From NCBI RefSeq assembly GCF_000403785.1, contig NZ_APHJ01000017.1, forward strand, positions 1 through 64,000: 64,000 nucleotides of DNA, given 5' to 3'. The position numbers and the translations under genes were made by a program. Positions 33,381 to 42,200 of the stretch are shown piece by piece (within the stretch, counting starts at the first letter, position 1; each line of letters opens with the position of its first letter). The stretch is from Gillisia sp. CAL575. GTDB taxonomy: Bacteria; Bacteroidota; Bacteroidia; Flavobacteriales; Flavobacteriaceae. Below the pieces are notes generated by a model, which was not told where the DNA came from, did not search any database, and worked only from the letters and a program-made list of their open reading frames with translations.

Positions 33381-33490
33381 GGGTATAATTCAAGTTATTT
33401 CAATGTAGGGTAGAAATACTTGAGTCTTATCTAATAAAAATTATCGGATTAATATTAAAACCTTTCAGTTCGCTGGAAGGTTTTTATTTT
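33381..33490 (+). ncRNA. Candidate small RNA with bulged hairpin and terminator
   Basis: TCAAGT-T-ATTTC (33390-33401) pairs with GAAAT-ACTTGA (33413-33423) to give an 11-bp stem with one bulge. Four more outer pairs (ATAA 33385-33388 with TTAT 33427-33430) follow across an internal loop. About 27 bases later comes a strong terminator with a UUCG loop. No reading frame uses the terminator and the nearest upstream gene ends 430 bases away, so a free-standing transcript of roughly 100 bases is likely. It could be a 6S-like or unknown RNA; no family was recognised and no clear promoter box was found. Confidence 0.35.
33457..33487 (+). terminator. Rho-independent terminator with UUCG loop
   Basis: AAAACCTTTCAG and CTGGAAGGTTTT form a 12-bp stem (one G-U pair) closed by TTCG and followed by TATTTTT. 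A near twin follows the AGCS gene at 37758-37794. Confidence 0.8.
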
Positions 33491-33742
33491 TCACACATTC
33501 TTTATTCGGCGAAATAAATTTTCTGATTGATGATCTTAAGAATAGATTTTCAGAAGAAAATAGACAATCAGAATTATGGATCTAGGAATTTGCATATATA
33601 TCATTTTGGTGAAAGCTTAGTTTACTGAAAACATTCTTTAACTTCCTTTAAAACTTTTTTAGTCACAATCTATTTAGTTTTTGGATATTTGAATTACTAT
33701 GTGAAGAATTATTGAAATTAGGTCTGGAATTTGATTTTAAAG

Positions 33743-34378
33743 ATGAAGAGTATGATAGATAAGGATAATTTTATAGATAAAAATATAAGCATCACTATAC
33801 CAGTTATAATTGGTTATAAGATCTTAGAGAAATATTTAGGAGGAAAACTGGTAGGGAAGATCCTATCTAATGAAAATAAGCAGGGTGAAAAATCTAACTA
33901 TGCAATGGTGTTAGATGTTTCTATAGAAAAAAGTAATTTGGAAGGATTTGATCTACTTTTAAATATAACTTTAAGGACGCTCACCAATCTTTTCAAGAAC
34001 AGAGAGGTTAAAATATTTTTTCATGCAGCTCTGGAATTGGATAAAGAACTTCAACAAGTTTCTCTTAAAGATTTTGAGATAGATGGTAAAACACAAAATA
34101 GGTTTGCAGATAGATTATTGGAAACTGTGGTGAATAATTGGATGTATAGTAAACTTAAAAAGAAAATGCATTATGATTTAATGCCACTTTTAAAGGAAAA
34201 AGTTACAGCCTTAAATCTGGAATTAGAAAATAAGTTAGAGGCAAAAGCTGGAGTAAACTTATTGGGATCCATAGATAAAGTAGAAATTTCCAATCTAAGG
34301 GCGGGTGAGAAAGAATTGTGTATTTCGGTTTCGGTTCTTGGTACAGGACTTATAGAATTAGAAAAACTAGAGTTGTAG
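33743..34378 (+). CDS. Hypothetical protein (possibly related to DUF4403)
   Basis: A 211-residue protein, counted from the ATG at 33743 rather than an in-frame TTG twelve bases earlier. There is no signal peptide or helix. The first 60 residues are basic/hydrophobic mixed, then regular beta-strand-like segments (YAMVLDVSIEKSNLEGFDL, REVKIFFHAALELD) and an alpha-helical KKKMHYDLMPLLKEKVTALN segment follow. The strand/helix pattern faintly resembles the BPI-like DUF4403 proteins, which would normally be exported. Not firmly identified. The LuxR-type gene converges on it with 30 bases between stops. Confidence 0.5.
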   Translation: MKSMIDKDNFIDKNISITIPVIIGYKILEKYLGGKLVGKILSNENKQGEKSNYAMVLDVSIEKSNLEGFDLLLNITLRTLTNLFKNREVKIFFHAALELDKELQQVSLKDFEIDGKTQNRFADRLLETVVNNWMYSKLKKKMHYDLMPLLKEKVTALNLELENKLEAKAGVNLLGSIDKVEISNLRAGEKELCISVSVLGTGLIELEKLEL

Positions 34379-34408
34379 GTGCATCTTAGAAATTTCAACT
34401 TTCTAGCT

Positions 34409-35167
34409 TTATTCCATGTCAAAAGCATTTACGTACAAAATTACGTCTACTAAGGACTTTATTTCTAGTTTATTTTTTATGTTTTTCCAATGTTTCCGGA
34501 GCGTTTGAACTGAAATAAATAATTCGTCTGCCACTTCCTGATGTCTCATTCCTTTGGAAAAAATAACCAGAATTTCTTTTTCCCGTTTAGTTAGTTGAGT
34601 GAACTTGGAGATATTTGTTTTAATAAAATTATTTTCTTCAATAAGAGCGCCAAAAGATTTTATGGTATTAGAAATATCACTAGATGGTCTTTTTATTTTA
34701 ATGATTGAGTTCCCTTCTTCATCTACCCCTTCAAACAGGATAGTAATTTTAGTATTAGTTGTTGGATTTGTTTTGGTTTCGGTCATCCAAATTCTAGCTT
34801 CTTTTTCCGTAGCAAAGTGTAATGGAGATATAATAGATTTTCCTTCCTTAAAAGAATTCATAACGCTTAAATGCACCAATACATCTTTCCCTACTACAAA
34901 GGCAACTTTTTTATTTCCATTTTCTACGCAGGGAATATTCACATGCTCCTCAATCCAATTGTATATTTCATAAGTTATAGGGAAGCAAAAATTTTCCTGA
35001 AGCCATAAGGTATTGGAGGGTTTATATTCTTTACAGAAGTCGGTAAAAATGAGAAACTCATTTTTTAGATCTTCAGGAGATTCAGGAGATTCTTTCCAGA
35101 ATTGCACAAAGCAATTGTTCTTTTTCTCATAATGAATTGAGAGTAGGTCACTTTCGTAAACTTTCAT
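34409..35167 (-). CDS. LuxR-family transcriptional regulator
   Basis: A 252-residue protein. The C-terminal LTKREKEILVIFSKGMRHQEVADELFIS, VQTLRKHWKNIKNKL region (about 190-240) is a LuxR-type HTH with the usual REKE and Val/Leu pattern. The N-terminal 180 residues are of unclear fold and resemble the PAS-like sensory domain found in many Bacteroidetes LuxR proteins. There is no receiver domain, so it is not a classical response regulator. It stands alone; the target is unknown. Confidence 0.75.
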   Translation of the reverse strand: MKVYESDLLSIHYEKKNNCFVQFWKESPESPEDLKNEFLIFTDFCKEYKPSNTLWLQENFCFPITYEIYNWIEEHVNIPCVENGNKKVAFVVGKDVLVHLSVMNSFKEGKSIISPLHFATEKEARIWMTETKTNPTTNTKITILFEGVDEEGNSIIKIKRPSSDISNTIKSFGALIEENNFIKTNISKFTQLTKREKEILVIFSKGMRHQEVADELFISVQTLRKHWKNIKNKLEIKSLVDVILYVNAFDME

Positions 35168-35578
35168 TGTCTTATTTTTAAGCCTATATGGCCAAACTAT
35201 TGAAAATATTGGATTTCTTGAGCAGTAATATTATCAGGGCAATAGTAAACTTATCAAAAATTAGCAACCAATCAAGTTAAATTCGAAATGATTTCTATTA
35301 AAATTGAGAATTAGCTAAATTTTTATCTTCTAAAATATTTATAAAAGCATTTACATCCTTCTTTTTAAAATAATGATAAGTGAATGTATCGCAATTATCA
35401 AACTCAAATTATATGTGAATAATTTTTCATCTCTTTTATAAATAGTTCAATTAAGCAGTCTTTATTGAAGATAGATGATTCTCTTTTAGAAAAAATACCT
35501 TGATAATCTTGGGAAGACTTAAGCTTATCACTTATATTGTGTTTTTCACAAAAAAAATTCGAATATTTAAATTATTAC
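35168..35578. other. Gap upstream of the AGCS gene with a possible decayed frame
   Basis: Leftward from about 35560 an open frame reads EKHNISDKLKSSQDYQGIF, SKRESSIFNKDCLIEL, FIKEMKNYSHII. After a one-base shift near 35416 it continues EFDNCDTFTYHYFKKKDV, NAFINILEDKNLANSQF to a TAA at 35298-35300. It has no good start and is not recognised; it may be a dead gene or chance in AT-rich DNA. No terminator or promoter was firmly identified. Confidence 0.25.
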
Positions 35579-37678
35579 ATGATAAAATTAAAGCATTTTT
35601 CTCTTTTAGCCTTATTACTAATTACCTTAACTAATTCTATAGCCCAAGTTCCATCTGCTGGGGATATGACGGTCAACTTAGAGCTATTCAATCCATCTTC
35701 TGAAATTAATAATGCTGTTGCAAAAGTTGAAGTTGAAGGTGGAGTTGCTCCTTATAAATACAAATGGACCAATGTAAATACTCCATTAGATGTGAGAAAA
35801 TCTACTGGTTTAATCGAGGGGATGGAACATTCTGTTGTCATAAGTGATGCCAATGGCAATATTGTTTCAGAGAAATTTACCATCCCAGCAAAATCAATTA
35901 CCGAAATTTTCAACAGTAAAGTACAACCCGCAGTAGATATACTTGGAGCAGTTCTTTTTTGGGATGCATTTGCCACTCTGGGAATATATGATCCAGTGGT
36001 TTATACTTCTCATAGAAATATTCCGCTTCCAAAACGTAAAGTGATCATAGACGAGGAATATCAATTAAAAAAGTGGTTGGTTGCAGATGGTATGCAAGTA
36101 GAGGATGGTGAGGAAATTGCTTTATTGGAAAATAATCAAAGCGAAGAATTATCTGTTTATGCTTTAGCCGATGGTACTTTAGAGCATATATCTAAGGAAG
36201 GGGTTACAATTTCAAGTATTCCCGAAACCGGCGCTTTCAAGGTTCCGCTCTTGGCGAAAATTATCTTTGAAAAGCCTCAGCCTCTTTTGTATCCAAATGG
36301 AGATACCAAAACCAATAACATTCCTTTCATTGTTATCTGGCTTATTCTTGGAAGTATTTTCTTTACGATCCGCTTAAAGTTTGTAAATATTCGTGGATTT
36401 AAACATTCTATAGATTTGGCAAGGGGAAAGTATGATGATCCCGATGCTCCTGGAACAATAACGCATTTTCAAGCTATGGCAACTGCTGTTTCTGCCACTG
36501 TAGGATTAGGAAATATTGCAGGTGTAGCAGTTGCAATTTCTCTGGGTGGTGCTGGAGCTACTTTTTGGATGTTTCTAGCCGGATTTTTTGGGATGTCTTT
36601 GAAGTTTGCCGAATGCACTTTGGGAGTAAAATATAGATTCATAGATGAAGAAGGTCGGATTTTTGGTGGGCCTATGAATTATTTGAGATATGGTTTAGAA
36701 AAACGAAATCTTAAGCATTTAGGGAAATTTCTGGCAATTCTTTTTGCGGTTCTTGGAGTTGGAGCCTCATTTGGTGGCGGTAATATGTTGCAGTCTAATC
36801 AAGCTTTTAAAATAGTATCTGAACAAATTCCCATTTTACAAGGCCAAGGATTCTGGTTCGGAATTGGGTTTGCTATGCTGGTAGGTGCAGTAATTATAGG
36901 GGGAATTAAAACTATTGCTAAAGTCACTGCGAGGGTGGTTCCTGTTATGGCCATTCTATACGTACTTGGATGTTTAGTGGTGATAGGATATCATATAGAA
37001 TTTCTTGGTGGAGCTTTTATGGCAATTGTTGATGGTGCATTTTCTGCTGAAGCATTAAAAGGTGGATTCATTGGTGTGCTTATTATAGGTTTACAACGTG
37101 CAGCTTTCTCTAGTGAAGCGGGAGTTGGTTCTGCGGCGATTGCCCATAGTGCTGCCAAAACTAATAACCCTATTGCAGACGGTTTTACTTCTTTGGTTGA
37201 ACCTTTCATAGATACGATGTTGGTTTGTACAATGACGGCCTTGGTATTGATATTTACGGGAATGCATGAAGTAAATAGCGGTTTGGGTGGAGTAGAACTC
37301 ACCTCTGATGCTTTTGGAAGTGTAGTTTCCTGGTTTCCTACAGTTTTAGCGGTCGCTGTATTTTTATTCGCCTTTTCTACCATGGTTTCTTGGTCTTATT
37401 ACGGGATGCGCTCTTGGACCTTTCTCTTCGGAAAGAGTAAAAAGATAGAACTGATCTATAAAGTTTTATATTTAGGTTTTGTGGTATTGGGCGCTTCGGT
37501 AAGTTTGGGAGCAGTGCTAAGCTTTGCTGATATGATGATCTTGGCTATGTCTTTTCCAAATATAATTGGATTGTATATAATGGCTCCTGAAATAAATGCC
37601 GATATGAAAATTTACTGGCAGAAATTAAAAGATGGGGAATTATTTATCAATCCAAAATTCCTGAAATCTGAAGAATAA
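35579..37678 (+). CDS. AGCS-family sodium:alanine symporter with N-terminal SprB-like and lipoyl-like extension
   Basis: A 699-residue protein starting at the ATG giving MIKLKHFSLLALLL, a signal peptide cut after SIAQ (an ATG-less leader upstream is rejected). Residues about 45-100 resemble a SprB repeat (VEGGVAPYKYKW, GLIEGMEHSVVISDANGN). Residues about 150-232 look like a biotinyl/lipoyl barrel (WLVADGMQVEDGEEIALLE, YALADGTLEHI) without the lysine that is modified. From about 248 a complete AGCS carrier follows (ATVGLGNIAGVAVAISLGG, EAGVGSAAIAHSAAKTN). The usual AGCS length is 450-550, so the extension is extra and periplasmic. Confidence 0.8.
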   Translation: MIKLKHFSLLALLLITLTNSIAQVPSAGDMTVNLELFNPSSEINNAVAKVEVEGGVAPYKYKWTNVNTPLDVRKSTGLIEGMEHSVVISDANGNIVSEKFTIPAKSITEIFNSKVQPAVDILGAVLFWDAFATLGIYDPVVYTSHRNIPLPKRKVIIDEEYQLKKWLVADGMQVEDGEEIALLENNQSEELSVYALADGTLEHISKEGVTISSIPETGAFKVPLLAKIIFEKPQPLLYPNGDTKTNNIPFIVIWLILGSIFFTIRLKFVNIRGFKHSIDLARGKYDDPDAPGTITHFQAMATAVSATVGLGNIAGVAVAISLGGAGATFWMFLAGFFGMSLKFAECTLGVKYRFIDEEGRIFGGPMNYLRYGLEKRNLKHLGKFLAILFAVLGVGASFGGGNMLQSNQAFKIVSEQIPILQGQGFWFGIGFAMLVGAVIIGGIKTIAKVTARVVPVMAILYVLGCLVVIGYHIEFLGGAFMAIVDGAFSAEALKGGFIGVLIIGLQRAAFSSEAGVGSAAIAHSAAKTNNPIADGFTSLVEPFIDTMLVCTMTALVLIFTGMHEVNSGLGGVELTSDAFGSVVSWFPTVLAVAVFLFAFSTMVSWSYYGMRSWTFLFGKSKKIELIYKVLYLGFVVLGASVSLGAVLSFADMMILAMSFPNIIGLYIMAPEINADMKIYWQKLKDGELFINPKFLKSEE

Positions 37679-37757
37679 TTACTGTAAAAGGATCATTCAA
37701 GCCTTTTTCTTTAGAATTCATATAAGGACAATAATAACTTGAGAGTAAGCAATATAT

Positions 37758-37794
37758 CAAAAAACCCTTTCAGTTCTCTGAAAGGGCTTTTTAG
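37758..37794 (+). terminator. Bidirectional terminator between AGCS and XRE genes
   Basis: AAAACCCTTTCAG and CTGAAAGGGCTTTT form a stem with loop TTCT and T-runs on both sides, so it can serve the AGCS gene and the leftward XRE gene. Confidence 0.8.
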
Positions 37795-37832
37795 TTTATA
37801 AATTTTTGAAGCCAAAGAGATAGATAGACCAC

Positions 37833-38024
37833 CTATTCATTCTGAAAAATTTCCTCAATACTCAAATTAAACAACTTGGAAATTTTAAAGGCTAATGGTA
37901 AACTTGGATCAAATTTCCCTTTTTCAATAGCATTGATGGTTTGTCTTGAAACAGCAACCATTTCGGCAAGTTGCTGTTGAGTTAGTTCGTGTTCTGCTCT
38001 TAATATTTTTATCTTGTTTTTCAT
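37833..38024 (-). CDS. XRE-family HTH regulator
   Basis: A 63-residue single-domain repressor: KIKILRAEHELTQQQLAEMVAVSRQTINAIEKGKFDPSLPLAFKIS is a textbook Cro/CI helix-turn-helix. The IEEIFQNE end is common to small chromosomal XRE proteins paired with membrane proteins. The ATG overlaps the stop of the upstream membrane gene by four bases (ATGA), so the two are coupled. Palindromes upstream of the pair are likely autoregulatory operators. Confidence 0.85.
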   Translation of the reverse strand: MKNKIKILRAEHELTQQQLAEMVAVSRQTINAIEKGKFDPSLPLAFKISKLFNLSIEEIFQNE

Positions 38025-38434
38025 CGGTATCTTGAAGTTCCAATTAATACTCCAGCAAAATAGGTAATCCCAATAAGGATCACCAAATGGGAGATCTCTG
38101 CATTATAACTAATAAGATTGGTTTGATCTAAAGAAGAATAAGCAAGTCCAGCCACTACAGCTAATCCAAGCGCAATTCCCATAGCTTCTAATTGGATCTT
38201 ACGTTGTAATTCGTCTAAACCTTTAAGATGTTTAATATTGGCGAAGATCATTCCTATCCCTACTAAGAAATTTATTAGAATTGCCAATCCGCTTAGGAGG
38301 CTATTTCCTTCCCATAGTAATAAAGATCCAAAACTGCTTATTGCCATAGTTACTAACCAAGCCCCAGTCCATAATGCCAAATTAATAGTATTCTTTTTTG
38401 TGAGCTCTGCTCGCGGTTTTGATTTTTCTTTCAT
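38021..38434 (-). CDS. Four-helix membrane protein paired with XRE regulator
   Basis: A 137-residue protein with a short basic N-terminus and helices at LALWTGAWLVTMAISSFGSLLL, LLSGLAILINFLVGIGMIFA, EAMGIALGLAVVAGLAYSSL and HLVILIGITYFAGVLIG. The KGLDELQRKIQLEA loop is the type seen in small membrane proteins that are always coupled to an XRE repressor. No enzymatic signature is seen. It is transcribed first, ahead of the regulator. Confidence 0.65.
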   Translation of the reverse strand: MKEKSKPRAELTKKNTINLALWTGAWLVTMAISSFGSLLLWEGNSLLSGLAILINFLVGIGMIFANIKHLKGLDELQRKIQLEAMGIALGLAVVAGLAYSSLDQTNLISYNAEISHLVILIGITYFAGVLIGTSRYR

Positions 38435-38451
38435 AATAATTAATATTTAAA

Positions 38452-38532
38452 TGTAAAGTTTGTTTTACAAATATAAACTTAAAATTGAATTAAGTAAAGT
38501 TTTAATTACAAAAAGTAAATAAAACTTTACTT
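38452..38532 (-). promoter_or_regulatory. Palindromic operator/promoter region of the XRE pair
   Basis: TGTAAA-N6-TTTACA (38452-38469) overlaps a perfect minus-strand -7 box TATATTTG (38468-38475). A second, perfect 13-bp inverted repeat AAGTAAAGTTTTA/TAAAACTTTACTT lies at 38492-38504 and 38520-38532. Both contain GTAAAGTTT. A repressor binding here would block the promoter of the membrane/XRE operon 18-100 bases downstream. Confidence 0.6.
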
Positions 38533-38695
38533 TTAGAATATGTTTGCAAATTTGAAGAGAACTCTGGAATTGATTTTAATTTATCTAAATAAAGTCAGAT
38601 TATGAGTAGACAAGGAGCTTTTAGGCTTGATCTCTGTAAAAATTTTTGATTAAAGAGTAGGAATTTCATAAATTTAAATCCACTAAAACTTAATC

Positions 38696-39022
38696 ATGGG
38701 AAAATTTGAGATCAAAAAAGACAAAGCAGGTGAATTTAGATTTAATTTAAAAGCATCTAATGGACAGGTAATTTTAAGCAGTGAGGGTTATAAAGCCAAG
38801 CCTTCTTGTAAGAATGGAATAGAATCTGTTAAAAAGAACTCACAAAGTGATTCTAATTTTGAAAGAAAAGACACGAATGGAAAATACCGTTTTAATTTAA
38901 AATCTACCAATAGCCAAGTTATAGGTACTAGTGAATCTTATAATTCTTCTGCAGCTATGGAAAACGGAATTGCTTCAGTTATGAAAAACGCTCCAGATGC
39001 AAGTGTGGAGGACAATAGTTAA
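38696..39022 (+). CDS. YegP-family protein (two DUF1508 repeats)
   Basis: A 108-residue protein made of two repeats of about 50 residues: FEIKKDKAGEFRFNLKASNGQVILSSEGY with a following AKPSCKNGIESVKKN, and then FERKDTNGKYRFNLKSTNSQVIGTSESY with AAMENGIASVMKN. This is the DUF1508/YegP fold. It is often stress-related, but molecular function is unknown. The C-terminal tail PDASVEDNS is short and acidic. It is preceded by about 260 bases including the XRE operators, and a terminator follows. Confidence 0.85.
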   Translation: MGKFEIKKDKAGEFRFNLKASNGQVILSSEGYKAKPSCKNGIESVKKNSQSDSNFERKDTNGKYRFNLKSTNSQVIGTSESYNSSAAMENGIASVMKNAPDASVEDNS

Positions 39023-39046
39023 TTTATAATCTTACCAAATATATAG

Positions 39047-39074
39047 AAGCCACCTTTTTTTTGGTGGTTTTTCA
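39047..39074 (+). terminator. Terminator of the YegP gene
   Basis: AAGCCACC and GGTGGTTTTT pair around a T-rich loop and end in a T-run. Confidence 0.7.
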
Positions 39075-39228
39075 TTTCATTTACATCAAATATCTTCACA
39101 TATTTTTGGTTAATAACCTCTTGATAAATCAGTTTTAATTCTCTTCTAAACAGGAATTTATATCTGGGCTTATCAGTAAATTGTTAACATTAACAATATT
39201 AAATATTTAACATTTGGGGCGCACTAAA

Positions 39229-42200
39229 TTGAAAATATTTCTTGCTAGTTCACTTATTTTATTGGGGAATGCAATAAGTGATTGCATGGCGCAGGAAGTA
39301 CCAGGAATCGAAAAACTAACGGAAGTAAACGGAAGTTTTCAAAAAATAAATAAAATTCAGCAAGATAGTATTGGTAATCTTTGGATTGCTTCAGATGATC
39401 ATGTGCAACGTTACAACTCGTTCTTTTCAGAATATTACGACCAATTTAAAGGCATGCCCGATAATATAGGGCAAATTAACACGCTCTTTATAGATTCTCA
39501 AAATCGCATCTGGGCAGGTTCAGAAAATGGGCTATATCTCTATGTTCCGGAAAAAAATACTTTTGTTGGTATTCCTTCAGAAAGAGCAAATATTAAAACG
39601 AATGTCCAACAGATCGCAGAAGATGAATTCGGGAATATATGGATAGGCTCTAATACTGGGATTTGGAACTTCACCAGAGATCAATTAGTACTTATTTCGC
39701 CATTTCCTTCTAAGCAATCTGTGAATGACATTGCTCCTGTGAATCAGCGTGTCGTGTTTGGCACTTCTAAAGGATTGTTCAGTTTAAATAAGAATAGTGG
39801 GCAGTATAAAAAGATCCCGCTTTTAAGCTATAAAGATTTTAATATTCAAAGCATTCTCTTTACGGGAGATTATTACTTAATTGGTACCGAGGAAAACGGT
39901 CTTTATAAAACAGATAAAAATTTTAGCAATCCAGAAAAAATATATAGTCTTCCATATTCGGCTCAAAATAAACCTATCGCAGATATTTCTTTAGATAAAG
40001 CGGGGAATGTATATCTAGCTTCTAAAGGTGATGGATTACTGATCTTGAATAAAAACCTGAAACTTGCCTCTCATTATTTACAACAAGAGAATAATAACCT
40101 ATCCTTATCTGATAACAATTTAAATGGATTGTATCTGGATAAATATAATACGCTTTGGGTTTCTACTGAATCGGGACTTATAAACTCTATTAATTTAAAG
40201 CAGAACAACTTTGAATTCTTGAGGCACGACCCTAAAAAGTATAGTAGTATTGCCGATAATTTCACAACTGCCATAGAAGAAGATAAGAATGGGAATGTCT
40301 GGTTTGGAACTAGACAGGGCTTAAGTGTTTGGAATAGAAGTGCTGATTCCTGGCAACACTTGAAGAATCTTTCATTTAAGTACCAGAGTAATATTCCAGA
40401 TATTATTCGTGATTTACAAGCAGATGGGATGCATATGTGGGTTGCAACTTTCAACGATGGAGTCTACAAGATTAATATAAATACTTTTTTAAGAGCACAA
40501 TATTCTACAGATGCATCTAATAAAACCGGGCTTCAAAAAGTGAATGCGTTATTGGTAGACACCAATAAAAATGTGTGGGCTGGAGGTGAAGACGGCAATT
40601 TAACTCGTATTAGTCCAACTAACGAGATTAAAAGTTTCACTCTGCGAGGTATAAGTGCGATGGCGCAATTGGCTAACGGCGATGTGATGGCTGCTGGTAA
40701 GAATGGCGTGTTCAGTATTCATACGGGATCAAATACCTTTCAGCCTATAAAGAAATTGGATCCAAATAATAAAAACCTTCCTTATTTTAATATCAATTCC
40801 ATTAGCGAAACCTTAGCAGGCGAAATTGTTTTAGCAACAGAAGGAGCTGGGATTGTTGTTTATAATCCTGAGAATGGCTCTGTTAAGGTTATAGATGTAA
40901 AATCGGGCTTACCTTCTAATAGGATTCAAGGTTTGTTGATTTATGGTAGAAATGAAATTTGGGCAGGGACTAATAAGGGTCTAGTGAATTTTGTAATAGA
41001 AGATAATCCAACAATTCGTGTTTTCGATAAAGATGACGGCCTCTTGAGTGCGGTTTTTACAAGAGGTAGTTTTGCGCAACTAGATAATAAATTAGCTTTT
41101 GGAACCCTAAAAGGAGTTAGTGTTTTTAATCCGAATAAATTAAAGAGTAAGCTGGTAACTGTACCCAATATCTTGTTTGGCTCTTTAGACGTGAGGTCTA
41201 GAGATGAAGGAACAAAATCGCTTTCTAATTTTAGCTCAGGCAAGAATTTGAATTTAAAATCAGATCAGAACTCTTTTCATATAGAATTCTACGGAATGAT
41301 CCCTGGAAATTATTCTCAATTGGCGTATTCCTGGAAATTACAAGGTTTAGATAAGGAATGGTCTGAACCAAGTGCTCAAAATGAAGCGAATTATGCAAAC
41401 CTGGCATCTGGAAATTACACGTTTTTAGTTAAAGCTAGAAAGGCAAATGGACCATGGAGCTCTGTGAAACAAATTTCTATGAATATCGCATCTCCTTGGT
41501 GGGCATCTACAGAAGCATATTTGATCTACGGACTTTTATTGCTAGTCTTAATTGCAATTCCATTTTACCTCTTCAGAAATTATAAAAAGAGATCTAATAG
41601 GGCGGCAAGGTCTAAGTTTTATAGTAACTTAAATCAGGAAATTGGAACCCCACTTAGTATATTATTAACCTCTTTAGATACTATAGCTGAGGAAGAGTCT
41701 AATAAAAAACATCGTTTAAAGAATACTGTGAAGAGGTTAAAGGAATTGTTGGAACCAATTTTGAATTTTCAGCCTTCTAAAATGAGTATGACAAATGCTA
41801 CTCCAGTAATTTCTAAAATTTCCCTTAACCATTATTTTGAAGATTTAGTCAAAGATTTTAATCCGCTACTTCGTCAAAAACATTTGGAGATCATTATAAA
41901 TAATCAGTGGAATCAGGAGTTCTTTTATTATGATGCAGATAATTTGAATAAGATCTTTTTCAACCTGATTTCTAGTGCGATAAAATATTCTTTTGATGAG
42001 GGGAAAATAATCATTAATCTAATAGGTACCAATAAAAGGGATCTTAAAATACAGGTGGCAGATAATGGTTTAGGACTGCCAAGAGAAGATCAAAAAGTGA
42101 TTAAAGAATATTATAGCAGTTCAAGAAGCGGAGTGGCTGCAGAGAACTCAGAGCATATCAATTTGTTATATGTAAAAGATTTTATAGATAAATTGGGAGG

